Translations under genes and position numbers: made by a program | The notes under the pieces: model-generated | What the model saw: only the letters and a program-made list of their open reading frames with translations | The model's database searches: none | What the model was told of the DNA's origin: nothing | Assembly: GCA_046347015.1 (NCBI GenBank) | Contig: JAXMHA010000004.1 | Span: 124,001-188,000, forward strand | Direction: 5' to 3' | From: Dokdonella_A sp046347015 | Lineage (GTDB): Bacteria; Pseudomonadota; Gammaproteobacteria; Xanthomonadales; Rhodanobacteraceae | DNA: 64,000 nucleotides | Shown: piece after piece, positions 17,810 through 26,130 of the stretch | Layout: each line of letters begins with the position of its first letter | Position numbering within the stretch: the stretch's first letter is position 1

Positions 17810-19006
17810 TCAGACCATCTCGAAAATCCCCGCCGCGCCCATGCCCGTGCCGATGCACATCGTGACCATGCCGAATTTCTGGTGACGTCGGCGCATGCCG
17901 TGCACCAGCGTCGCGATGCGGATCGAACCCGTGGCGCCGAGCGGGTGGCCGAGCGCGATGGCCCCGCCCTCCGGATTGACCTTGTCCGGATCGAGGCGAA
18001 GGTCCTTGATGACCGCGAGTGACTGCGCGGCAAAGGCTTCATTCAGTTCGATCCACTCCATGTCGTCCTGCTTCATCCCCGTGGTTTTCAGCGCTTTCGG
18101 GATCGCCTCCCTGGGGCCGATGCCCATGATTTCCGGTGGCACGCCGGCGACCGCAAAACCGACGAAACGCGCGAGCGGCGTGAGGCCGTGGTCCTTGATG
18201 GCCTGCTCGCTGGCGAGCAGCACCGCCGCGGCGCCATCCGACATTTGCGAGGAGTTGCCCGCGGTCACGCTGCCGTCGCGCTTGAACACCGTGCGCAGTT
18301 TGGCAAGGACCTCGGCGCTGGTGTCGCGGCGCGGGCCTTCGTCGTTCTCGATCACGCGGCGATCTACGCGAATGCCGCGGGTGGCGAGGTCCGGGTAACG
18401 ATCGTCGAGCGGGTAGGGCGCGATCTCCGCCTTGAAGTTCCCCGCGTCCTGGGCGGCGACTGCGCGCTGATGGCTGCGCAGGGCAAAGGCGTCCTGTTCC
18501 TCGCGGCTGATCTTCCACCGGGTGGCGATGTTCTCGGCGGTAATGCCCATGCCGTAGGCGATGCCGATGTTCTCGTCGTTGAAGATCGCGGGGTTCATCA
18601 CCGGCTTGAACCCCATCATCGGCACCATGCTCATCGATTCGGTCCCCCCCGCGAGCACGAGGTCGGATTCACCGAGGCGGATCGTGTTGGCCGCAATGGC
18701 CACCGACTGCAGGCCGGACGAGCAGAACCGGTTGACGGTCATGCCGGGAACCGAATCCGGCAGGCCTGCGAGCAGCGCGCCGATGCGTGCGACGTTCATG
18801 CCTTGCTCCGCTTCCGGCATCGCGCAGCCGATCACGACGTCGCTGATTCGTGCGACGTCGATGCCGGCGCATTCGTCAAGCGTCTCGCGGATGACGTGCG
18901 CGAGCATGTCGTCGGGTCGCGTATGCCGGAACACCCCGCGTGGCGCCTTGCCGACCGGCGTGCGCCTGGTGGCGACGATGTACGCATCCTGGACTTGTCG
19001 GGTCAT
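17810..19006 (-). CDS. fadA: Acetyl-CoA C-acyltransferase (3-ketoacyl-CoA thiolase)
   Basis: This thiolase carries out the last, chain-shortening step of fatty-acid beta-oxidation. The 398-residue sequence has the acyl-enzyme cysteine in VNRFCSSGLQSV (about 90-101), the GGTESMSMVPM loop, ALGHPLGATGSIR with the catalytic histidine, and the second active-site cysteine in CIGTGMGAAG near the C-terminus. The ATG at 19006 gives the family start MTRQVQDAYIV. The gene follows the 3-hydroxyacyl-CoA dehydrogenase/hydratase gene by 11 bases on the same strand, the two-gene layout of a beta-oxidation complex. Confidence 0.94.
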   Translation of the reverse strand: MTRQVQDAYIVATRRTPVGKAPRGVFRHTRPDDMLAHVIRETLDECAGIDVARISDVVIGCAMPEAEQGMNVARIGALLAGLPDSVPGMTVNRFCSSGLQSVAIAANTIRLGESDLVLAGGTESMSMVPMMGFKPVMNPAIFNDENIGIAYGMGITAENIATRWKISREEQDAFALRSHQRAVAAQDAGNFKAEIAPYPLDDRYPDLATRGIRVDRRVIENDEGPRRDTSAEVLAKLRTVFKRDGSVTAGNSSQMSDGAAAVLLASEQAIKDHGLTPLARFVGFAVAGVPPEIMGIGPREAIPKALKTTGMKQDDMEWIELNEAFAAQSLAVIKDLRLDPDKVNPEGGAIALGHPLGATGSIRIATLVHGMRRRHQKFGMVTMCIGTGMGAAGIFEMV

Positions 19007-19017
19007 GGTCGTGTTCC

Positions 19018-21390
19018 TCAATTGCGCAGCGGCTTGCCGGTGGTCATCGTGTGCGCGATGCGCGCCTGGGTCTTTTCCATTTGTGCGAGTTCGATGAAGT
19101 GGCGGCGTTCCAGGTCGAGCAGCCACGTGGCATCGACGGTGCTGCCGCGCTCGACGTTGCCGCCGCACAGGGTGTCGGCGATGCGCGTCGCGATCTCCAT
19201 GTCGTGTTCGGATATGAAATGTCCGGCCAGCATGTTGACGAGTTGCGCCTTGATGGTGGCGGTGCCGACGTCGCCGGCAACGTGCGTTGCCTGCGGCAAC
19301 GGTGGGCGCCAGCCCGATTCCGCGAGGGACGCTGCAATGTCCTTCGCGACGTACAGCAGTTCGTCGGCATGGAACACCACGACGTCGGAATCACGCAGCA
19401 GTCCGAGCTGCCGGGCTTCCAGCGCGCTGCCGGACGCCTTGGCCATTGCGACCGTCTCGAAATGGCGCTTGACACATTCGAATGGGTCGTCGCCGGCGGT
19501 GGTGCGTGCGCAGCGTTCGGCGATTTCCTTCAGGCCACCGCCAGCCGGGAGCAACCCCACGCCGGCTTCGACGAGCCCGATGTAGCTCTCCAGCGCGGCG
19601 ACCGTGCGCGCGCTGTGCATCTGCAATTCGCACCCGCCGCCGAGGCAAAGGCCACGCACTGCGGCCACCGTCGGGACGAGCGCGTGCTGTACGCGCATCG
19701 TCGCGCGCTGGAAGTTGGCGATCATCGCTTCCAGTTGCGACACCTTGCCCTCCTTCAGCAACGCCAGCACGCCCTTCAGGTTGGCGCCCGCCGAAAACAC
19801 CGTTCCGGGCTGCCACACGACGAGAGCCTTCAGGTTTTGCTCCGCGAGTCCGACGGCGTGCTGGATACCGTCCAGCACCTGGTCGTCGAACGTGCACATC
19901 TTGGTCTTGAAGCTGACGATGCCGACGTCGTCGTTGCCGAGCGTCCACAGGCGCAGGCCGTCGTTCTCCCAGACCGTCGTCCCGTTGTCGAACTTCTCGC
20001 CGATCAGCGCGTCGGGGAAAAGCTGGCGCCTGTACACGAGCGCGGCCGAGCGCGGTACATCCTTCGCCGTGCGCGGGGAGTACGAACCGTCGGCGTGGTG
20101 CACGCCCCGGCGGCCATCGGTCACCCACGCCGGCAGCGGGGCGCGGCTCATCGCCCTTCCCGCGGCGATGTCGCCCGCAATCCACTCGGTGACCTGCTGC
20201 CAACCGGAAGCCTGCCACGTTTCGAATGGCCCGAGCTTCCAGCCGTAGCCCCAACGGATCGCGAAGTCGACGTCACGCGCCGTGCCGGCAATTGCCTCGA
20301 GGTGATAGGCCGCGTAGTGGAACAAGTCGCGGAAGCACGCCCAGAGGAACTGCGCCTGTGCATCCCCCGAGCCGCGCAACTGCGCGAATTTCTCCGCGGG
20401 ATCCTTGTTGGCAAGGATCGCGGCGACTTCGTCCGAAGCCTTTTGCGCGGCGGCGCGGTAGTCCTTCTTCGCCAGGTCCAGGACCTGGATTTCCTTGCCG
20501 GTCTTGCGATAGAAGCCGGTGCCGGTCTTGGCGCCCAGCGCCCCGTTCCCGATCAGCGTGGTGAGCCACGCGGGTGCCTTGAAGTGGGCATGCCATGGAT
20601 CATCGGGCAGGGTGTCGGCCATCGTCTGGATGACGTGCGCCATGGTGTCGAGTCCGACGACATCCGCGGTCCGGTACGTCGCCGACTTCGGGCGCCCGAT
20701 TGCCGGGCCGGTCAGCGCGTCGACAACGTCGAAGCCGAGGCCGAACTGCGTCGTGTGGTGCATCGTGGACAACATCGAGAACACGCCGATGCGGTTGCCG
20801 ATGAAGTTCGGCGTGTCCCTTGCGAACACGACGCCCTTGCCGAGCGTCGAGGTGAGGAACGCTTCCAGCCCGTCCAGCAGGTGGCGATCGGTGTCTGCGC
20901 CCGGAATCACCTCGACCAGATGCATGTAGCGCGGCGGGTTGAAGAAGTGCACGCCGCAAAAGCGATGGCGGAGCCCGGCCGGCAGCGCAGCGGCAAGCTG
21001 GTTGATGGAAAGCCCGGAAGTGTTGCTCGCGAGTATTGATGAATCAGATAGATATGCAGCGATCTTGCCGTAGAGCGCGAGCTTGAGGTCCATGCGCTCG
21101 GCGATGGCCTCGATGACGAAGTCGCACCCGCGCAGGAGATCGAGGTTTTCGTCGTAGTCGGCCGGGATGATGGCGTCCGCACTGCCAGCCGTGGCCAGCG
21201 GCGCGGGCGAAATCTTGCCGAGGTGCTGGATGGCCTTGACGGCAATGCCGTTCTTCGCGCCATCTGCCGCGGCGAGGTCGAACAATACGGTCTCGATACC
21301 GGCATTGGCGAAATGGGCAGCGATTTGCGCGCCCATCACGCCGGCACCGAGTACGGCGGCCTTCCGGATACGCAACGTCATGGCGGTCAT
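19018..21390 (-). CDS. 3-hydroxyacyl-CoA dehydrogenase/enoyl-CoA hydratase fusion (FadN type)
   Basis: A 790-residue bifunctional beta-oxidation enzyme. The dehydrogenase part is N-terminal, with the NAD loop VLGAGVMGAQIAAHFANAG at about 13-31 and HFFNPPRYMHLVE. The enoyl-CoA hydratase/isomerase fold is C-terminal, with FSAGANLKGVL and LCLGGGCELQMH. This domain order and length match Bacillus FadN and its proteobacterial relatives, the reverse of E. coli FadB. The start ATG at 21390 has GGAG eleven bases upstream; a second ATG lies three codons on. It is co-directional with the thiolase gene, and the pair should oxidize medium- or long-chain acyl-CoA. Confidence 0.93.
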   Translation of the reverse strand: MTAMTLRIRKAAVLGAGVMGAQIAAHFANAGIETVLFDLAAADGAKNGIAVKAIQHLGKISPAPLATAGSADAIIPADYDENLDLLRGCDFVIEAIAERMDLKLALYGKIAAYLSDSSILASNTSGLSINQLAAALPAGLRHRFCGVHFFNPPRYMHLVEVIPGADTDRHLLDGLEAFLTSTLGKGVVFARDTPNFIGNRIGVFSMLSTMHHTTQFGLGFDVVDALTGPAIGRPKSATYRTADVVGLDTMAHVIQTMADTLPDDPWHAHFKAPAWLTTLIGNGALGAKTGTGFYRKTGKEIQVLDLAKKDYRAAAQKASDEVAAILANKDPAEKFAQLRGSGDAQAQFLWACFRDLFHYAAYHLEAIAGTARDVDFAIRWGYGWKLGPFETWQASGWQQVTEWIAGDIAAGRAMSRAPLPAWVTDGRRGVHHADGSYSPRTAKDVPRSAALVYRRQLFPDALIGEKFDNGTTVWENDGLRLWTLGNDDVGIVSFKTKMCTFDDQVLDGIQHAVGLAEQNLKALVVWQPGTVFSAGANLKGVLALLKEGKVSQLEAMIANFQRATMRVQHALVPTVAAVRGLCLGGGCELQMHSARTVAALESYIGLVEAGVGLLPAGGGLKEIAERCARTTAGDDPFECVKRHFETVAMAKASGSALEARQLGLLRDSDVVVFHADELLYVAKDIAASLAESGWRPPLPQATHVAGDVGTATIKAQLVNMLAGHFISEHDMEIATRIADTLCGGNVERGSTVDATWLLDLERRHFIELAQMEKTQARIAHTMTTGKPLRN

Positions 21391-21777
21391 CAAGGGTCTC
21401 CATCGAATTCGATCGGTGTCCGCCGGAACGCCATCGGGTGAACGTTCCGGGCTCCCGGCGCCACTGCCTCGCATGACGCGAACGTCATCGCGCAGATACG
21501 ACCGCGCGCTGCTTTTGACAACCGGGGAACTTGCGGCCCGAGCGGCTTCTGGACTTGCCAGCGCCCGGCTGGGATTCGGTGCGATGCAGCACCCGCATGC
21601 TAGGAGCGTTCCCCGGGCCGGTCAATCTATGCGGGTCAGGGGTACAAACCACCGCGCCGATTAGTTAGAATCACGCGTGGAATTGTGGCCTAAGCCCATG
21701 GAATGCAGCGGGTTTGGGACGTTACCATGAACCCTTGGCGGCCAGGTTCCGAATCCCCTCGCAGCAAAGGACTCGCA
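21391..21777. other. 387-base divergent intergenic region between fadN-type gene and ndk
   Basis: This non-coding stretch separates two oppositely oriented operons. It should contain both promoters. On the + strand a TAGAAT -10 box at 21666-21671 is the only clear element. Nothing resembling a FadR-type operator or a riboswitch was recognised. No supported open frame lies here. Confidence 0.5.
21643..21671 (+). promoter_or_regulatory. Putative promoter of ndk operon
   Basis: A good -10 hexamer, TAGAAT (21666-21671), lies about 107 bases before the ndk start. At 17-base spacing the -35 position is TACAAA (21643-21648), which is weak. The -10 box is better supported than the -35. The call is by inspection. 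Confidence 0.35.
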
Positions 21778-22203
21778 ATGGCGCTCGAGCGCACCCTGTC
21801 GATTGTCAAACCCGACGCCGTGGCCGGCAACGTGGTTGGCCGGATCTACGCCCGTTTCGAGGACGCCGGACTGCATATCGTCGCCGCGAAGATGAAGCAC
21901 TTGTCGCGTGCCGAGGCGGAAGGTTTCTACGCAGTGCATCGCGAACGGCCGTTCTTCAAACCGCTGGTCGACTTCATGGTGTCCGGCCCGGTGATGATCC
22001 AGGTCCTCGAGGGCGACGATGCAATCGCGAAGAACCGCGAGTTGATGGGAGCGACGAATCCGAAGGATGCCGCACCCGGAACCATCCGCGCGGACTTCGC
22101 GAAGAGCATCGATGCCAATGCGGTGCACGGTTCGGACGGACCCGATACCGCCCGCTTCGAGATCGGCTACTTCTTCGCGCAGACCGAAATCTGTCCACGT
22201 TGA
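21778..22203 (+). CDS. ndk: Nucleoside diphosphate kinase
   Basis: Ndk equalises nucleoside triphosphate pools by transferring the gamma-phosphate through a histidine. The 141-residue sequence opens MALERTLSIVKPDAV, the family start, and carries GATNPKDAAPGTIRADF. The catalytic histidine is in NAVHGSDGPDTA. It is full length. It heads the conserved block ndk-rlmN-pilF-rodZ. Its stop codon overlaps a possible TTG start of rlmN. Confidence 0.97.
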   Translation: MALERTLSIVKPDAVAGNVVGRIYARFEDAGLHIVAAKMKHLSRAEAEGFYAVHRERPFFKPLVDFMVSGPVMIQVLEGDDAIAKNRELMGATNPKDAAPGTIRADFAKSIDANAVHGSDGPDTARFEIGYFFAQTEICPR

Positions 22204-22232
22204 ACGCGACCGCAGTCGAACCCATCCGGCAC

Positions 22233-23357
22233 ATGACCGACCTCCACGCCAACGGCAAGGCCAACCTGCTTGACTTCGACCGGGATGGCCTGCGCGGATT
22301 CTTCGCCGGCATTGGCGAAAAACCGTATCGCGCCGACCAGGTGATGAAATGGATCTATCACCGGCTGGAACCTGACTTCGCGGCGATGACCGATCTCGGT
22401 CAGGCGCTGAGGACCAAGCTCGCGGACATCGCGATGGTCCAGCCACCGCAGGCGATTGCGGTGCACGATTCGGTCGACGGCTGCCGCAAATGGTTGCTTG
22501 GCATGGATGCCGGCAACGCCGTCGAGATGGTCTTCATTCCTGAACCGTCCCGCGGGACGCTGTGTGTCTCCTCGCAAGTGGGGTGCGGGCTCAATTGTGC
22601 GTTCTGCGCAACCGGCGCGCAGGGATTCAACCGCAACCTCGCGACGGCCGAGATCATCGGTCAGGTGTGGGTCGCGGCGAAATCACTCGGCCACGTTCCC
22701 CATCGCGAGCGGCACCTGACCAACGTCGTGATGATGGGGATGGGCGAACCACTCCTGAATTTCGACAACGTCGTGCGCGCGATGAACCTGATGCGCGACG
22801 ACCTGGGCTTTGGCCTCGCCTCCAAGCGCGTGACCTTGTCGACCGCCGGAATGGTGCCGATGATCGACCGGCTGCGCGAAGTCGCCGACGTATCGCTGGC
22901 GGTTTCGCTGCACGCACCGGTCGACGAGTTGCGCACGCAGCTCGTCCCGCTCAACAAGCGCTGGCCGATTGCCGAACTACTGGAGGCCTGTGCGCGTTAC
23001 GCCGCCAGCAAGCCGCGCAGCACGATAACGTTCGAATACACCTTGATGAAAGGCGTCAACGACTCCCCCCTGCTCGCGAAACAACTGGCCAGGTTGATGC
23101 ACCGGTTGCCCGCCAAGGTGAACCTGATTCCGTTCAATCCTTTCCCGGGCACCCGCTTCGAGCGTCCGGATCCGGAAACGATCCGGGAGTTCCAGGATGT
23201 CCTCATGGCCGCCGGCGTGCAGACAATGGTCCGCCGGACACGGGGCGAAGACATCGACGCTGCGTGCGGACAACTGAAGGGCAGGGTCATGGACCGTACC
23301 CGCCGGCATGCGGAGTTCCTGCGCAAGATTGCCGAGGGGGTCGCCGATGCGGCCTGA
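22233..23357 (+). CDS. rlmN: Dual-specificity 23S rRNA/tRNA adenine-C2 methyltransferase RlmN
   Basis: RlmN is a radical-SAM enzyme that methylates C2 of A2503 in 23S rRNA and A37 of some tRNAs. The radical-SAM cluster is CGLNCAFC (Cx3Cx2C) in SSQVGCGLNCAFCATGAQG. The C-terminal methyl-carrying cysteine lies in DIDAACGQL. The FNRNLATAEIIGQV segment is typical. The ATG at 22233 gives 374 residues. A TTG at 22200 overlapping the ndk stop (TTGA) is an equally possible start and would add 11 residues. The 3' end overlaps pilF by 11 bases. Confidence 0.95.
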   Translation: MTDLHANGKANLLDFDRDGLRGFFAGIGEKPYRADQVMKWIYHRLEPDFAAMTDLGQALRTKLADIAMVQPPQAIAVHDSVDGCRKWLLGMDAGNAVEMVFIPEPSRGTLCVSSQVGCGLNCAFCATGAQGFNRNLATAEIIGQVWVAAKSLGHVPHRERHLTNVVMMGMGEPLLNFDNVVRAMNLMRDDLGFGLASKRVTLSTAGMVPMIDRLREVADVSLAVSLHAPVDELRTQLVPLNKRWPIAELLEACARYAASKPRSTITFEYTLMKGVNDSPLLAKQLARLMHRLPAKVNLIPFNPFPGTRFERPDPETIREFQDVLMAAGVQTMVRRTRGEDIDAACGQLKGRVMDRTRRHAEFLRKIAEGVADAA

Positions 23358-24114
23358 GGTACTGGCGCTGGCACTCGCCGCGGCGGCCTGTGTCGCGCTG
23401 TCGGGGTGCGCCACGAATTCCGGCGCCATCAAGCCGGAAGACACGGCCACGAAAAACGAGGATGCGGCACGCATCCATACCGAACTCGGCCAGAAATACA
23501 TGCAGCAGGGCAAGTACGAACTCGCGCTCGCGAAGCTGCAGAAGGCTTTGTCGTTCGATTCCGACTACGTGGACGCGCACACCGTGATTGCGCTGCTGTA
23601 CGAGCGCATCGGAAACCTGCAGCAGGCCGAGGAGCACTATCGTCGGGCCGCTGAATTGAAGCCGAAGGGTGGCGCCGAGAACAACAATTACGCGGCGTTC
23701 CTGTGCAAGATGAATCGCTTCGACGAGGCCCAGAAACACTTCGATGCCGCGTTGCGCGACCCGTTCTACCAGACGCCGCAGGTGGCATTGACGAACGCCG
23801 CGACATGCTGGCTCAAGGCCGGGAACACGGATGCCGCCGAGAAGGACCTGCGCCTCGCGCTGTCCCGGTCGCCGAACGATGCCGAGGCGCTCTACCAGAT
23901 GGCGCGCGTGTTGTACGAGAAGAAGGATTATTTCCGCGCCAGTGCCTTCGTCCAACGCTATGAATCGGTTGGCCGCCCGCGTCCCGAGACGCTGATGCTC
24001 GGCCGCAACATCGAACTCGGCCTCGGTGATGCCAAGGGCGCCAGCGATTACTCGCGCCGCCTGCAGCAGCTGTTCCCGGAGTCCGCTGAAGCAAGGACAC
24101 TGGGGGGCGGATGA
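23347..24114 (+). CDS. pilF: Type IV pilus biogenesis/stability lipoprotein PilF (PilW)
   Basis: PilF is an outer-membrane-associated TPR lipoprotein needed to assemble the PilQ secretin for type IV pili. The 255-residue product has a signal peptide ending in the lipobox LSGC (about residue 20). TPR repeats follow from TELGQKYMQQGKYELALAKL. The pattern 'DYVDAHTVIALLYERIG' is characteristic of the family. The start ATG at 23347 lies inside the rlmN end, and the stop overlaps the rodZ start (ATGA), so translation is coupled on both sides. Confidence 0.93.
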   Translation: MRPEVLALALAAAACVALSGCATNSGAIKPEDTATKNEDAARIHTELGQKYMQQGKYELALAKLQKALSFDSDYVDAHTVIALLYERIGNLQQAEEHYRRAAELKPKGGAENNNYAAFLCKMNRFDEAQKHFDAALRDPFYQTPQVALTNAATCWLKAGNTDAAEKDLRLALSRSPNDAEALYQMARVLYEKKDYFRASAFVQRYESVGRPRPETLMLGRNIELGLGDAKGASDYSRRLQQLFPESAEARTLGGG

Positions 24115-25280
24115 ACCGGAACGACTCCCCTGCGCAGACGTCCGCGTCGCCCGGGACCAACGACGGCATGCCCGCGCTCGGCAACACGAAGGCGGGCCAA
24201 TCCATTGCAGCAGGCGAGCAGCTTCCACTCGCCTTCGAGCCGGAGACCAACACGATGTCAGCTCGCAAGCCCGCCGAAATCCGCGTTGCGGCGGCCATCA
24301 ATGATGCACTCGACCCGCCGACCGATGGCGCCGTAGCGGATGACACCGGTTCGGCCGAGTTCGGACGGCGTCTTTGCGACGCGCGTATCGCGCTGGGCTG
24401 GGATGCTGCCGAGGTCGCCGGGCGACTCAAGCTGCCGATCGGAGTCGTCGACCGTCTCGAGCAGGGCAACTACGGCGGGTTGCGCAGCGACGTCTACCTG
24501 CGCGGTTATCTCACCAGCTATGCGCGACTCGTCGGGGTTCCGGTCGACCTGGCCGAGCAGGTCGCCGCGCGACATGGCGAATCCGCGCCCTTGGTCGTCA
24601 CCGGCGGAATGGCGCACTCCCGCTATCTTTTCGAACGCTATGCCGGAAGCGTGACGTGGCTCGTCCTGACTGCGTTGATTGCGGCACCCGCGATCTGGCT
24701 CGCGACACACGGGGGCCTGCAGCAGGAAATTGCGCACAGTGTCCCGCTCGAAACGACGGATGCGAGCCGCGCGGCGGCGGAGGCTGCGACGCAAGGCGTG
24801 ACTGCCACGGAGCGGCCGGGCGGGCACTTGGCGGAGCGCCAACCCGCGACTGCCGGCGACGCGAAGGCCGTACCCGCGGGTCCGGCCACGGAGCCGCCGT
24901 CGCCACCACTCGTGATCGCGTCGATGACGCCATTCGCGTCGATGTCGCAAGCCGACGCGAACAAGCCACAGCTCGAATCCTCGATCCCGACGGACGGCAC
25001 GGGAGCGCACGAACTCGAGCTCAGAATCACGTCTGCGAGCTGGGTCGAGATCGTTGCCCAGGATGGACGCAAGCTCGCGTACGGGTTGCTGCCGGCAGGC
25101 ACCGATCACCGGTACCGGAGCGATGAACCGCTGTCGGTCCTGATCGGGAACGCGGAAGGCGTCGTGGCGGAAGCGGATGGCAAGCCACTCGACCTCACGG
25201 GCTCGACCCGCTCGAATGTTGCGCGCCTGAAGGTGTTCGACTCGATGCAGGCACCACCATCCGAGCCGGTGGCGAACTGA
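24111..25280 (+). CDS. rodZ: RodZ-family cytoskeletal/helix-turn-helix membrane protein
   Basis: RodZ links MreB to the cell-elongation machinery in the inner membrane. The 389-residue protein has an unusually long polar N-terminus of about 80 residues. Then follows the RodZ-type helix-turn-helix (FGRRLCDARIALGWDAAEVA, then LEQGNYGGLRSDVYLRGYL at about 115-135). One transmembrane helix is at about 182-200 (VTWLVLTALIAAPAIWLAT), followed by a Pro/Ala-rich periplasmic linker. The C-terminal beta domain (ITSASWVEIVAQDGRKLAYG) completes the architecture. The ATG overlaps the pilF stop. In many relatives ispG and hisS follow; here a gap and then yfgM follow. Confidence 0.9.
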   Translation: MNRNDSPAQTSASPGTNDGMPALGNTKAGQSIAAGEQLPLAFEPETNTMSARKPAEIRVAAAINDALDPPTDGAVADDTGSAEFGRRLCDARIALGWDAAEVAGRLKLPIGVVDRLEQGNYGGLRSDVYLRGYLTSYARLVGVPVDLAEQVAARHGESAPLVVTGGMAHSRYLFERYAGSVTWLVLTALIAAPAIWLATHGGLQQEIAHSVPLETTDASRAAAEAATQGVTATERPGGHLAERQPATAGDAKAVPAGPATEPPSPPLVIASMTPFASMSQADANKPQLESSIPTDGTGAHELELRITSASWVEIVAQDGRKLAYGLLPAGTDHRYRSDEPLSVLIGNAEGVVAEADGKPLDLTGSTRSNVARLKVFDSMQAPPSEPVAN

Positions 25281-25467
25281 CCAACGCACCTCTGGCACGT
25301 CGCCCACGCGTCACCGCCTGTGCAGGGACAGCGGGGCCGGGGGCGATTCTGCTACTCTTGCGCCCGCCGCGAATCGCCGTCTCAGTCCACGGCGCGCTCG
25401 CGCCACGAGATCCGCCGCCGGCCCGTTCCCGGTGATGCGCCCGTGACAGGCCCGACCGGAGTCCCCG

Positions 25468-26130
25468 ATGGCTTTTGATCTACTCGACGAACACGAGCAG
25501 GGCGAACGGGTTCGCCAATGGTTGCGCGAGAATGCGTTGTCGATGGTGGTTGGCATCGCACTCGGCCTGCTCCTGATTTTCGGCTGGCAGCAGTGGAAGG
25601 TGCACCGTGCCCGGCATGACGCCGAGGCCGCCGCACAGTATCAGGCGATGCTTTCCGCGCTGGCCGGCAAGCACGACGACGACGCGACGCGCATGGCGCA
25701 GGCGCTCCGCGAAAATTACGCGAACACGTCCTATGCGGTGTTTGCGGCCATGCGCGAAGCCGACCTTGCGGCGGCCAAGCCCGATCTCGCCGCGGCCGCG
25801 GCCGACCTCGAGTGGGCGGTTGCGCATGCCGGATTGCCCGCGCTGAAGGACCTGGCCGAGTTGCGCCTCGCGCGCGTCGAACTCGCGTCGGGCAAGGCCA
25901 AGGAAGCGCTGCAGCGGGTCGATGCGATACCGAAGGGAAACTATGTGGCGAGCGTCGAGGAACTTCGTGGCGACGCGTTGGCTGCGCTCGGTCGGTTCGG
26001 GGAAGCCCGGCAGGCCTATGCGGCGTCACTGGCGACCCCCGATACCGAGGGCGCGGAGTCGACTCCGCGCAAGTTCGTGCAGATGAAACTCGACAACCTG
26101 CCGCCGGCACCGGAGAAGCAGGGATCATGA
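25468..26130 (+). CDS. yfgM: YfgM family protein (SecYEG/PpiD-associated periplasmic TPR protein)
   Basis: YfgM is an inner-membrane protein with a periplasmic TPR-like domain that works near SecYEG and PpiD in handing secreted proteins to chaperones. The 220-residue sequence has the family start MAFDLLDEHEQGERVRQWL and one membrane helix (SMVVGIALGLLLIFGWQQW, about 25-43). A helical domain follows. It lies next to bamB, with its stop overlapping the bamB ATG (ATGA). The 187 bases upstream contain a weak TACTCT -10-like hexamer but no gene. Confidence 0.92.
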   Translation: MAFDLLDEHEQGERVRQWLRENALSMVVGIALGLLLIFGWQQWKVHRARHDAEAAAQYQAMLSALAGKHDDDATRMAQALRENYANTSYAVFAAMREADLAAAKPDLAAAAADLEWAVAHAGLPALKDLAELRLARVELASGKAKEALQRVDAIPKGNYVASVEELRGDALAALGRFGEARQAYAASLATPDTEGAESTPRKFVQMKLDNLPPAPEKQGS

